From assembly GCF_020509005.1 (NCBI RefSeq), contig NC_063021.1, forward strand, positions 2,728,001-2,792,000: DNA of 64,000 nt, in the 5' to 3' direction. The notes below the pieces were generated by a model, which saw nothing but the letters and a program-made list of their open reading frames with translations, was not told the origin of the DNA and made no database searches. This document shows, one piece after another, positions 46,912 through 56,639 of this stretch. Numbering within the stretch: position 1 is the first letter of the stretch; each line of letters begins with the position of its first letter. Position numbers and translations under genes: made by a program. Source of the DNA: Fulvia fulva. Its lineage: Eukaryota; Ascomycota; Dothideomycetes; Mycosphaerellales; Mycosphaerellaceae.

Positions 46912-47772
46912 AAATCTATATTGTCTTTAAGAAGGTAAAGGTTATAACTATATAGGTAGTATAGAAGATTAAGTTAAGTACGAAGCTCCTATATACTCGT
47001 TAAGGAGCGTCGTCTATATAGTACTATATCTTAGCGTAACTAATTAGACCGAGTAGGCTAATTACCGAGTACTCTAGTTAGTCCGATTAGACCGGTCGAA
47101 CCGAAATAGAGTAGCTCTGTCGTCTCCCTTAGCGCTCCGTTTTGCTAAATAAGTAGCTATAGGTTCCCTACAAATCAAACCGTAATATAAAGGACCTAAG
47201 CCTACTATTCTACTATCTATTTAATATGAGCCCTTACCTATCGAAGTAGTACCTCCTTATATTTCTTAGTTAGTAACGGCTTATATATTACGATATATCG
47301 TAAGAAGCCCTCCTTCTTAAACCTAGCTCTTACTATCCGGACGTCGCTAAAGATACCCTCTATCGCGGTAATCTATTTATATTGTAGAGGGCGGCTATTA
47401 GTATTAGTAGTGGCTCGATAGATAAGTCGCTAACGCTTAGAGGTGTTAATTATAGATAGTAGGCCTCTCTTCTTCGGTATAGAAGGTAGTACTCTTTTAA
47501 GCCGTAAGATTACTAAAGAGACAGAGCCTTTATTAGTATAAAGGGCGTCTATAATCTACTATATCGGCCAGTAGGCGTGTTTATAAAGAGACTATATCTC
47601 GCCCTTCTCAAATTCGGTAAAGACGCGTTCCTTCGGTATAGTAGCGATAGATAGCGCGTATATAAGTGTGTAGATAATAAGATTGAAGGTAGTAACACCT
47701 TCTGAGATGGACATGGATAGCCGGAAGGGATTAGCGTAAATACAGGGGTTGTAAAAACTATGCCCAGGACTG
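46912..47772 (-). mobile_element. Tc1/mariner DNA transposon fragment (left, minus strand)
   Basis: On the minus strand it begins CAGTCCTGGGCATAGTTTTT after a TA dinucleotide (47773-47774), the end structure of Tc1/mariner elements. It carries the start of a transposase and breaks at the Copia-B LTR (46911). The other terminal repeat is not present. The same 5' end occurs in the opposite orientation at 60222-60446. Confidence 0.75.
46920..47640 (-). pseudogene. Tc1-like transposase remnant
   Basis: The frame opens near 47640 with PKERVFTEFEKGEIWSLYKH, read through one RIP stop, then VSLVILRLKRVLPSIPKKRG, RRLIYRATTNTNSRPLQYK, IEGIFSDVRIVRARFKKEG and YKPLLTKKYKEVLLR. This is the usual double helix-turn-helix part of a Tc1-like transposase (..RPR.LS..D.R.I.R, ..S..TVRR.L...G, KP.L...H...R..WA). 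The catalytic DDE region beyond it is badly degraded or missing. No function expected. Confidence 0.6.
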
Positions 47773-47774
47773 TA

Positions 47775-48315
47775 GTATCTATTCGCTCCTCGATAATTGA
47801 GTTCATACTCGCTGCGGCTCCCGGCAGCGCTAAAATCCGGCGTACGACAACGAAATCGCGGAGAGCTTGTAGTGGTGAACGACATAGTCCGCCGTAAATC
47901 CTGTGGCGCAGCAGGTAGTACGAAATGGCAGTCCGTAAAGGGATGTGATGAAGATGCACACCTTTGGTGACTGCGTGATGAATGCTGCGTGATCAAGTAT
48001 CGACCAGTCTCTTTGCTCGGTGACAGGCCACTGATCATTTCTCAATATGGACAATGGTGAGATCTGTGTTGAGCAAAATGTCCTGCGTTCAGCCATCAGC
48101 TTGGCACTTGAACAACTTTGGCTACTCAGAGCGAGCAGGTGGAGACCTGAACAAAGCTTACCTGCGAATGAGGTGCCCGTCCACGTGAGTTGTAGCGAGG
48201 TCGTGTCCGGACCGATTTCTATAGCTTACAGCAAGGCGGCGGTCATCCTCGCCGACAGATCTGAATGCCTCGAATGCTTCACCTTGGCGGAGACAGCATC
48301 AATCGATCTGCGACT
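47775..48315. other. Intergenic DNA at the left edge of the gene island
   Basis: The first 540 bp of undamaged single-copy-type sequence after the Tc1 fragment. Several short open frames overlap on both strands, none with a recognisable domain or intron structure. No gene called. Confidence 0.5.
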
Positions 48316-48886
48316 TCACTCGGACTTAAGCTCGTTTTCGAGACGACCAGTGATGGCGTACTGGTACTGCTCGACCATGGATTCGAAGGCCTGGTACTTG
48401 CGGGCGTGGCACTGTTGCAGTTTGCTCTCAATGTCGCGTTTCTCTGCCAGCAGCTCACCGAGGCGGTCCACCTGCGGGCGACGTGACTCTCGCCTGTGCA
48501 GTCAGCCACGGCAACGCGACTTGGGTTGCTCTCGCACAACTTACAGAGCTTCTTGATGCTGTTGACGACACTCCTTCATCTTCTTCTGTACCTTGTCGAT
48601 TCGTTGTTTCCGGAACTGGTCAATCTCTCGCTCGCGCTGCTGTCTGCGAGCTCTGGACTAAGATATGATGAATCAGTCGTGCCGACCGTGTTGAGACGGA
48701 GGCAGTGGGTGTCGATCATGTGGCCGGTCCTACCTCTTCCTTCTGCTTCTGCATGCCTTCAGCGAACTTCTGGAGAGTCGCATTAACATCCTGTGGTTGC
48801 GATGAGCCCTGAACATTGTCGTCGCTCGTGCTCGCAGGTCTCGCAGGTTCAGCCTTGATGGCCATGCTCGACTTGGCTGGTGCCAT
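48316..48886 (-). CDS. Small coiled-coil protein, function unknown
   Basis: Three exons reconstructed from splice signals: 48734-48886, 48545-48657 and 48316-48493, giving 147 aa (444 nt including stop). Intron 1 is 76 nt (GTAGGA..TTAG). Intron 2 is 51 nt (GTAAGT..CACAG); choosing the acceptor at CACAG keeps the frame, while the later CGCAG would break it. The N-terminus is disordered and Ser/Pro-rich. From about residue 40 it is a charged helix rich in Glu, Gln, Arg and Lys (REREIDQFRKQRIDKVQKKM, LGELLAEKRDIESKLQQC), a likely coiled coil. No signal peptide or membrane segment. I do not recognise the family. An in-frame GTG lies upstream; the ATG at 48886 was chosen. A long open frame on the opposite strand is a shadow. 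Confidence 0.7.
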
Positions 48887-49581
48887 GATTGACCTCGATG
48901 GCTGACGTTGATTCACATGTGTTCGGAAATGGGATGTTTATCAAGGTGTTTGATATGGCAGGCACCATTCCGTTGATGCCTAACATTCAAGGCAGTGACA
49001 TGGCACCACGTCATCCTTCACGTGCAACATACATGTATCCTGCAATCCTTGCCGTTCAAGCCACATTGCTGGGAAGGCTTGAGGCTTGAAGCACATGGCA
49101 TTGCTGTGCATGAGGTAGGAGGTATGGCAGGAGTCTTTGGTCAGGACTTGCTTCCACAAACAGACACACACATAATAATCACCTCCACTTCGATTACATG
49201 CATTGGAGCGCTCCTCTTGATCTTGTTTGATGTTCCAGGACGTCTCCAACTACAAATTGATGGACCTTTGGGGCTGAAACCCTGAACACGACGAACTTCC
49301 TTGTCCTCGTGCCCAAACGACACCTCCCTGATCGTATGTTCTTGCATTGCCTTCTTTCTTGCCTCTACCAGAGCAACACTTGGACCCTCCCCCACGACAG
49401 ACGAGGTACACGGCTACCGTATAGTGTGCGGACCGTCTGAACCACGAAACGAAGGCCGGCGCGAACCACGGCTCCGCGACATTCGTTCATGCCCGGAAAC
49501 TGCGCATTCCTGTACACCAATTGGCCATACCAGCAGCGCAGGCGCACATAGAGCTGGTACACTTGGACTACATTGGCAGCT
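48887..49581. promoter_or_regulatory. Divergent intergenic region, coiled-coil gene / RhoGAP gene
   Basis: About 695 bp between two genes transcribed away from each other, so it should hold both promoters and 5' leaders. No clear TATA box, and no gene among the overlapping short frames. No RIP damage. Confidence 0.4.
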
Positions 49582-52575
49582 ATGAGTTCCTTCTCGAGCA
49601 CTTTCTGGTCGCCGGACTATGCAGCTGGTAGGCACTGACATCCGCAAGCGAGGCGCCAGGCAGACTGACAGTTCGCAGGTCTTGGAGTACTCTTTGGAAA
49701 GCTGCAACAAGGCGTGCAAGAGAATGACCAGATACTTACCATTGCGCGCATGCGCGCAGATGCGGAGGATCTGTATGGGCAGAAGCTCGGAGACATTGAA
49801 ACAGCCACAAACAGGATAGACGGAGGCTTTCAGAGGGACGACGGAGCGAGCGTCAAGAAGGCATACGAGGGAGTGCGCTCTGAGATGACACAGGCGGCGG
49901 GAAACCACCGAAAGATTGCATCCAATATTCGCGAGCTTGTCGTGAATCCGTTCGGCCGCTGGTGTGATCAGCATGCAGCGAGGGTACAGAACAGTCAGGA
50001 TGATCTCCAGGGACGCATAAAGGCACATGACCGACAGGCAGAAACAGTGCGACAGTATCGCAGTGCATACTACAACAAATGTCGGAGGGTTGAAGATCTG
50101 GACGAAGAAGAGAAGCTGGCCTTTCAAGACCCAGGTGCTGCGGCTGCTACAGGCTCTCCTAAGAATGCTCCACAGACAGTGCCCAGCATCAAGGTCGAAG
50201 AGGAAGAGCCAGAACCCGAGCCTGTCGAGATTGGTGACAAGACATACATGCCCGACCAGCTCAAGAAGATCCTGACGCACGTACTGGACAACATTCGGCT
50301 TGGGGAGTACAAGGTGCCTATCATAGGTACTTATCAGAATGTGACGACTGGTGCCGAGATAGTGGACTATATTCAAAACCACCTGCAGGCAAACAGCGTT
50401 GCATACGCAGAGCAGATTGGACAGGACCTTGTTAACAACGGCTTCCTGAGGTTGATCGGAAATGTTGGCAGTAACTTTGCCAACAGTAGCAAGATGCAGT
50501 ACCAGTGGCGACCAAAGGTGTTCCAGCTTACAGGCATACCAGAGAAGCGACCAGGGCTACTGAACCGCACCTCAACAATCATGTCGCAAAGCTCGGACAG
50601 CTCAGTATCAGGCACTCCTGTCATAGGAGACAAGGTGTCGGAGTACCTCGGAGGCTGGAATCCACTGAATAACGCACATCCCAACGAGACCCCAGCCGAG
50701 AGACTGCGAAGGGAAGCGCGGGAAGCGGACGAAAGATACAAAGCTGCAGTGAAGAAACTTGACGGAATGCGCTGCAGCTTGGAGGAGGCCATGATTGATC
50801 ACATGAAGTTCATGGAACGTTGTGAACTTGACCGTCTGAAGGCGATCAAGAGTGTCATTCTCGACTTCAGCGGCGCTGTCAGCAACGTGATACCTTCCTT
50901 GCAGTCAACCGTTGACAACATGATGCTCTTCCAGGAAACCGTCCAGCCACTGAGTGACCTGCGGTACACACTGGAGAACTACAAGACTGGCAGCTTCCTA
51001 CCAAAGGTCACGGTCTACGAGAACTACTACAACACGAATGACGAGCAGACGTTCGGTGTCGACATTGAGGCGCGAGCACGGACCGACAGGAAACGCGTGC
51101 CCCTGATCATTACCACAATCTTGACATTTATGGACTCGCACTACCCGGATCTGGAGGGCGACGAAGCGAGACGCAATGTCTGGCTTGTAGACGTTCCGCT
51201 CGGCGCAACACACCATCTTCGAAACCAGATCAATACCGGCAAACGCGTGGAGCAGGCGTTGCTTGAAAAGTACGAGGTGCCCATTGTGGCATCCGTACTC
51301 AAGCTGTACCTGCTGGAGCTGCCCGACAGCCTCGTGAGCTCGCATGTATACGAGATCATCAAGACTGTCTACACAACCACTTCTCAATCGGCATCGGAAA
51401 GCGCCCGGATTCAAGTCATCCAGTCGACTCTTGGACAGCTCCGTCTTGCAAACATCGCCACCTTGGATGCTTTGACCACACACTTCACCAGACTCATTGA
51501 ATTGGCCAGCGCGGACGACGAGTATGTCGCAAAGCTAGCTGCGACGATGGCGCCGTGCATCATGCGACCGAAGCAGGAAACTGGCCTCAGCATGAATGAG
51601 AAGTACAATGTACGGCTGCTCAAGGACCTCTTTCAGCATAAGGATGCGATATTTGGCGAGCTTAAGCGGCAGTCCAGTCTAACGCATACGAACTCTGGCT
51701 CTACGAGGCAAGCTCGTGCCATCAGTACAGATGAGTCGAGGCGCAAGGAACACATGGAAGAACGACAGCGCGCTATTGCTGCTGCACAACATGGTCAGGC
51801 TCACGCTGGAGGTACCCGAAGCCGTGCCGCAAGCCCCTCATCAGAGTCTTCAACAAGAGGTCCCGTTCCAGCCGTTCCAGCCGTTCCAGCCGTTCCAGCT
51901 CATAGACGAGATCGCAGCCGTGGACCAGAGACTAGATTTCCTGTGAGCACGACTGCGGCTCAAACATCGGAGAGACGTGTCACATCGCCAACACAGTCAA
52001 GCACCTCGAGCCACCGTGACAGCCTTAGCGTACCGCAAAGCCCTCTAGGAGGCAGAGCTCCGCCGTCGTCGACCACAAGAGACACTACTGATAGGACCAA
52101 TGGCTTCCACCAACCTCCCCCATCGGACCTTACCGATGATCACACCCCAAAGGCACGATCCTCTATTGATGAGGCAAAGCGCGCGTCCGGCCCAGCGCCA
52201 AGAATCTCTGCCTCCATCAATGCCGCAGGAGACTTCGCGAACCACAATCACTACTACGCAAATAGCACAGACTCGAACTCCAACATCACCAGCAGTTCCC
52301 GTCCGACCTCCGAAGCCTCCGTCCCAGGCATCAAACCACCAACCTCCAAATACCGCATCACAAACCAAGACGAAGTCGACTCGTCATCAGAAGCCACACC
52401 CACCGACTCCACACCGACCAAAACCGACAGCTTCACCCGTCGCACGGCCTATGGTCGGAGAGGCACTGGTGGTTTGCAGAGACAGAGCCTAGTCAACAAG
52501 CACGACAGCGCAGAGCCCGAGCAGGAACAGAGTAAAGGCGTACAGCTTGAGGACAAACCGATGGATTTCGATTAG
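49582..52575 (+). CDS. F-BAR/DEP/RhoGAP domain protein (Rgd2-like)
   Basis: Two exons, 49582-49627 and 49679-52575, give 980 aa. The 51-nt intron (GTAGGC..GCAG) restores the start MSSFSSTFWSPDYAAGLGVL followed by FGKLQQGVQENDQILTIARM, typical of fungal F-BAR proteins; without exon 1 no ATG fits. Order: F-BAR first part at about 5-165, acidic linker, DEP domain at about 205-300 (GAEIVDYIQNHLQANSVAYA), second helical F-BAR part at about 360-455, RhoGAP at about 475-680 (RQVP-like start, VASVLKLYLLELPDSLVSSH, LATLDALTTHFTRL-like, MAPCIMRPK), then a disordered 300-aa Ser/Thr/Pro tail. S. cerevisiae Rgd2 has the same layout. The family acts on Rho-type GTPases at curved membranes in polar growth and cell-wall control. 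Odd: where RhoGAP domains have GIFR with the arginine finger, residues 515-521 read NVWLVDV. Confidence 0.88.
51864..51899 (+). repeat. 9-bp tandem repeat in the RhoGAP tail
   Basis: Four units of CGTTCCAGC encode the Pro-Ala-Val run VPAVPAVPAVPA in the disordered tail. In-frame unit, so copy-number change would not shift the frame. Confidence 0.8.
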
Positions 52576-52632
52576 AAGCCGGATTTCATGATGAGGGTTA
52601 CACTTGAGGATAAGCCAATGGATTCTGACTAG
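52576..52632 (+). other. In-frame extension after the RhoGAP stop, repeating its last residues
   Basis: After the TAG at 52573-52575 the same frame stays open for 18 codons and ends at TAG 52630-52632. The main C-terminus is LEDKPMDFD; the extension ends LEDKPMDSD. DNA is also similar (CTTGAGGACAAACCGATGGA against CTTGAGGATAAGCCAATGGA). Either a small duplication made redundant by a stop, or a readthrough extension. Confidence 0.6.
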
Positions 52633-52843
52633 GAGTGGAATGGTGGAGAGCTGCCTCCGAGTCCGACGGTTGAGGTTTTCAAGTGAGTACGGTCGGTTGT
52701 GATGTGGTGCGTCCTAGCGTGTGTGTGTCAAATTTTTTGGGTTTTGGGTTGGGATTGTATGCTAGTTAGAGAAGGTATGGACTGGGAGCGAGAGGAAATG
52801 CGATACGCCTTGGTATGCATGCAAGGTTATGTAGATACTATAG

Positions 52844-54466
52844 TCACGAAGCGGATGCATTACTGCCTTGTGATAGAAGTCTTTCCCGGCGTGTTTGATG
52901 ACTTCCCAGCCCAGTCTCGCCACGACCCCATTGGAAGTATTTCCTTCCGACGTATTTTGTGGCTTTGTAGACACCGAAGAAGATGATTGCGTCGATTGAG
53001 GTCGTCAGCGCAATGGCGAGTCCGAGTCTACTGAGGTAGAACCCTGCTGAAGTCCAGGACGATGCTGAGAGGGGCGAGCGAAAGAGTGCACCGAAAGGAC
53101 CACCGCCGAGAGGGGTGTACAAGTACGCTGCTGCGCTGATGCCTTGTGCTGTCTTGGTCGTGGTTGATGAGGACATGAAAGACTGTGCTATTGACCGCAG
53201 CATGAAAGACTCGAACGGCAGCGTCAGCAGTCGAATGAAGAAGCAGTCGATTATCGATGCCAGGTACTGCGCTGGGAGATGCGCCAACGCCGTGGAGCGA
53301 TGCACTGGCGGTGGTTTGGTATCGATGTCATCGTAGTCCCAGTGGAGCGTTGTGTTGTTCTCGAACTCGTCGTCGCGGGGTCTTGTGGACATCTTCACGA
53401 CGTTCCAGCCGCTCCGTTGCATGAGGGACGTTCGAGCTGACCATGTTTGATGCAGGAGCCAGCCTAGGGGGTCTTCGCGGAGGGCGGGACGTTCGAGTGG
53501 TGTTAGTTGGGAGGATGTTGGGTGTTCTGCGATTGTTGGGTAGCGGAAGGAGGTGAAGAGGCTGCAGATTGGGATTTTCTCCTCGTCTGCGTCGTAGTGG
53601 AGGGCTTTGTGGAAGAGAAGCAGGCCCACGGGAGAGGTTAGGCCCAGTAAAGGCAGCCAGCCGAATCGATGGAAAGAGTCTCGGTGCCATGGCAGGAAAG
53701 CTTTGAGGGGTGGGATGAGTGGCAGCTGCGGTGCCAGACCTAGTCGTTGAGCGCTGCAGTGGAACTCCATAGGCAGCAAGGCTATGTCGATAGCAGCTAG
53801 AAAGGTCTGAAAGCCGATAATCAGAGCTGTGTACATGCGTTCTCTGGACTTGCGACTTTTGCAGCGCCTTGAGAAGTATGTCTGTAGCCGTCCGACAATC
53901 TGCTCAGCAGCCAGGATCAGAGGCATTCTCACGCACAGATGAGCGATAGTATCGCCAAGGCCAGGTAGAATCATGGCAAGTCTCTGGTTGCCACTCGCAG
54001 TCCGTACAGCGCGACATTCGCTGGCGATGATATCCCACATTGAGCGCGAGGTATCGTAGAAGCCTACGTGTACACGCTGAAGGATGGACTCTGCCCATAG
54101 ATGTGAGAAGAAGCTGATGGGTGATAGCGTGTACTCAAGGACTTCGCCATTGTCGTTCTCGGCAAAGAGTAGAGCTTGCCGCTGTTCTCTCGAGGCACGA
54201 TTCCGGACTTCGGTCGCACGATCAGACTGGTCTTTCCGCTCTACCACACCGACGAGTTCCAGAACTTCGTTTTGTGCTTTTCGTAGCTCGGCGTCGATGG
54301 CGTCTACGGCTGGGTTGACAGGTCGGCCTTTGGAGTCATATTGCTGTCTGTACTCCCCGTCGTCTCCATCTTCCTGTGGCCGTTGTTCAGCCTCGATCAC
54401 GGGCTCGGGATCTTCAAAGGCAGAACGTCCAAACGCCAGCCTGTTCAGGTACTGCTGCCGGCCCAT
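52844..54466 (-). CDS. Predicted membrane protein, family not recognised
   Basis: 540 aa, single exon, ATG at 54466. An in-frame stop lies a short way upstream, so this start is likely unless there is an unseen intron. The first 60 residues are charged and probably disordered; 57-100 is a Glu/Arg/Gln-rich helix. Hydrophobic stretches at about 163-192, 211-232, 268-287, 400-420 and 477-500 suggest an integral membrane protein with about four or five segments. Basic clusters follow some of them (RRCKSRKSRER at 200-210; VGRKYFQWGRG near 506-516). No signal peptide, catalytic motif or named domain is visible. It shares a 334-bp divergent region with RRP9. Convergent with the RhoGAP gene, stops 268 bp apart. 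I cannot name its role. Confidence 0.75.
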   Translation of the reverse strand: MGRQQYLNRLAFGRSAFEDPEPVIEAEQRPQEDGDDGEYRQQYDSKGRPVNPAVDAIDAELRKAQNEVLELVGVVERKDQSDRATEVRNRASREQRQALLFAENDNGEVLEYTLSPISFFSHLWAESILQRVHVGFYDTSRSMWDIIASECRAVRTASGNQRLAMILPGLGDTIAHLCVRMPLILAAEQIVGRLQTYFSRRCKSRKSRERMYTALIIGFQTFLAAIDIALLPMEFHCSAQRLGLAPQLPLIPPLKAFLPWHRDSFHRFGWLPLLGLTSPVGLLLFHKALHYDADEEKIPICSLFTSFRYPTIAEHPTSSQLTPLERPALREDPLGWLLHQTWSARTSLMQRSGWNVVKMSTRPRDDEFENNTTLHWDYDDIDTKPPPVHRSTALAHLPAQYLASIIDCFFIRLLTLPFESFMLRSIAQSFMSSSTTTKTAQGISAAAYLYTPLGGGPFGALFRSPLSASSWTSAGFYLSRLGLAIALTTSIDAIIFFGVYKATKYVGRKYFQWGRGETGLGSHQTRRERLLSQGSNASAS

Positions 54467-54800
54467 GTTAACCCGTGGGCATATGCCTTCATGCGTTCCG
54501 GAGCGCTCTTGTTGAAGTTGAACGCCACTTCACGGGCTTGATCGCCATGGTGTCTCCAGATTCCTGATCAAATCCAGCTCGTCAATGTTGCCTGAGCTGG
54601 ACGTAGAGCATGATGATGGCAAATAAGGGAGTGTTGATGTTCATGTCAGGGTTTGTTTCGATTGGATGTTTCCAAAGAGCATTTCTATTCTGCGCCACAG
54701 CGGGTCTAAGTTCGGAACAGCGGACCGAGCTCCGTTCGGCGAGCTTGAACTTTTTCATTCACATTTGCTCCCGCGGCACACGAGTTAGCATCCACCGGCC
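54467..54800. promoter_or_regulatory. Bidirectional promoter region, membrane protein gene / RRP9
   Basis: 334 bp separate the two divergent start codons, so both promoters must lie within it. No TATA box seen. Near the RRP9 start is a GCTTGAACTTTTTCATTC stretch. Confidence 0.45.
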
Positions 54801-56603
54801 ATGTCGTCCTTCTTCACCCTACCGGCCTCGCAGAAAAAGCGGAAGCGGGCGCAAGATGATTCTGCTCCACGTGCGAAGGGCAAAAGTGCACCGAAGGCCA
54901 GGGCGACTCGCGACGAATCCATTTCTGGCAGCGATGTGTCCGACGATGAAGGCCCAGTTCGTGGAGGCGACGTAGAAGTGGAAAGCTCCGACGACGAGGA
55001 AGAGTTCTTTCATGAGGACCCCAATGACAAGCGAATACGACTGGCGGAGCAGTACCTCAAGAACACGCGAAAGGAAGTGGAGGAGGAAGTGGGATTCGAT
55101 GCGAAAGATGTCGACGAGGAGAATCTGCGGCGGCGCATGGGCGATCGGCTGAAGGAGGATACAGCAGAGACCCGAGGGAAGCTGTACCGATGGATTGCAC
55201 AGGAGTTCGACTGGAGCAAGGCAGAAAGAGGACAGGCCAGGCATCATCAGAAAACTGTTACAGGCGTGGCAATATCTGGAGAGCATGCATACACAGTTGG
55301 CAAAGATGCGGTGCTGGTCAAGTGGCGTCTCCCTTCATCAGACAGATCGCTGAACAAGTTTGGAGAAGTGCCCAGCAGGAAACCTCAGAAAGTATTGGCT
55401 TCGACGAAGTTTGGCAAAAACACAAATAGCACGGATGCGGAACACCACACCATGGCGATACTATGCGTCGCAGCTTCGCAGGATGGCAAGTTTGTGGCGA
55501 CAGGAGGAGCCGACAAGAAGCTGATAGTCTGGGATGCTGCCACTTTGAAACCTCTGAGAGTGTTCCCATCGCCTGGCCAGAGAGGCCACAGAGACGCTAT
55601 CATCGGTCTTTCGTTCCGAAGAGGCACCAACCAGCTGTACAGCGCGAGTAAAGACCGGACGATCAACACGTATTCTCTGGATGAGTTATCCTATGTCGAG
55701 ACGCTGTTTGGACACCAAGACGGAGTGGTGGATGTTAGTGCATTGGCGACTGAGACATGTGTGACTGTTGGCGCAAGAGACAGGACTGCAAGGTTTTGGA
55801 AGATCGTCGAAGAGAGCCAACTAGTCTTTCGCGGAGGTGGAGCGCCCAAAAGGGATCGATATGCGAAGTCGAACGACAGCGGTATCGATATGGCGGAAGA
55901 AGAGCCACCCCATGAAGGTTCTACAGATCGAGTGGCTTGCATCGACAATGAGACATTCGTCACAGGGTCTGATAACGGCTCCATATCACTCTGGAACATC
56001 AACAAGAAGAAAGCAGTGCATGTGTATGCTCTCGCACATGGCATGGACCCGCCTCTACCACTGGAAGAAGTCAGCGCGGAAGTCGACCCACCAGAAGAAG
56101 CGCGGACCAAGCCACAACCTAGATGGATCACGGCATTACGAGCAATACCTTACTCTGACACGTTCGTCAGCGGCAGCTGGGACGGATATTTACGAGTGTG
56201 GAAGATCAGCACCGACAAGCGACGCATCGAAGCAGTGGGACGCATAGGATCGACAGATCTGTCAGTGGAAGAGCTACTCAGACAGGAAGAACTCGATTCC
56301 GCAGCACTCTCCAACGATGCGCTCAATGCCATGATCGACGGCAGCGAGAAGCACAGTCGCATCAACGGCATCATCAACGACCTTGCAATTGCCGATCGAG
56401 GCGAGCGAGCCAAGGACGGCGTGGTCGTCGTCGCGGCAGTCGGCAAAGAACCACGTCTCGGCCGCTGGCGCGAAATGAAAGACGCCACGAACTGCGTGGC
56501 TCTCTTCGACATTCCCCGAAAAGTCCTCGACGGCGAAACTTCCAGCGATACCCTCGACGTCCTTCCCAATGGCGGTCATGATGACTTTGCAGGCTTCGAC
56601 TAG
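54801..56603 (+). CDS. RRP9: U3 snoRNP WD40 protein Rrp9 (U3-55K)
   Basis: 600 aa, single exon. Rrp9 is the U3-specific protein of the box C/D snoRNP that guides early 18S rRNA cleavages in the nucleolus. The N-terminus (MSSFFTLPASQKKRKR) carries a basic nuclear/nucleolar signal, then an acidic stretch at 41-75 and the conserved helical part (residues 76-150: DKRIRLAEQYL, LYRWIAQEFDW). WD40 repeats run from about 148 to 470: TVGKDAVLVKWRL, TGGADKKLIVWDAATLKPLR, SASKDRTINTYSL, VGARDRTARFWKI, TGSDNGSISLWNI and SGSWDGYLRVWKI, plus a last partial blade near 555-585 (CVALFDIPRKV). An acidic low-complexity insert at 350-372 separates two blades. ATG follows CGGCC. Convergent with the GST gene, 36 bp between stops. 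Confidence 0.9.
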   Translation: MSSFFTLPASQKKRKRAQDDSAPRAKGKSAPKARATRDESISGSDVSDDEGPVRGGDVEVESSDDEEEFFHEDPNDKRIRLAEQYLKNTRKEVEEEVGFDAKDVDEENLRRRMGDRLKEDTAETRGKLYRWIAQEFDWSKAERGQARHHQKTVTGVAISGEHAYTVGKDAVLVKWRLPSSDRSLNKFGEVPSRKPQKVLASTKFGKNTNSTDAEHHTMAILCVAASQDGKFVATGGADKKLIVWDAATLKPLRVFPSPGQRGHRDAIIGLSFRRGTNQLYSASKDRTINTYSLDELSYVETLFGHQDGVVDVSALATETCVTVGARDRTARFWKIVEESQLVFRGGGAPKRDRYAKSNDSGIDMAEEEPPHEGSTDRVACIDNETFVTGSDNGSISLWNINKKKAVHVYALAHGMDPPLPLEEVSAEVDPPEEARTKPQPRWITALRAIPYSDTFVSGSWDGYLRVWKISTDKRRIEAVGRIGSTDLSVEELLRQEELDSAALSNDALNAMIDGSEKHSRINGIINDLAIADRGERAKDGVVVVAAVGKEPRLGRWREMKDATNCVALFDIPRKVLDGETSSDTLDVLPNGGHDDFAGFD

Positions 56604-56639
56604 GTGCCTAAATCGCGCAACGTACAAAGCATATGTACA

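Noticed and set aside
47549..48096. Overlapping minus-strand frames (136, 148 and 88 aa)
   Set aside because: They run across the Tc1 end into intergenic DNA in three frames at once; the left parts are transposon sequence.
48047..48556. 169-aa open frame on the plus strand
   Set aside because: Antisense to exon 3 and intron 2 of the coiled-coil gene, whose splice sites and frame fit well.
49414..50382. 322-aa open frame on the minus strand
   Set aside because: It lies antisense to the F-BAR half of the RhoGAP gene, starts without an ATG context, and has no domain; a shadow of codon usage in the real gene.
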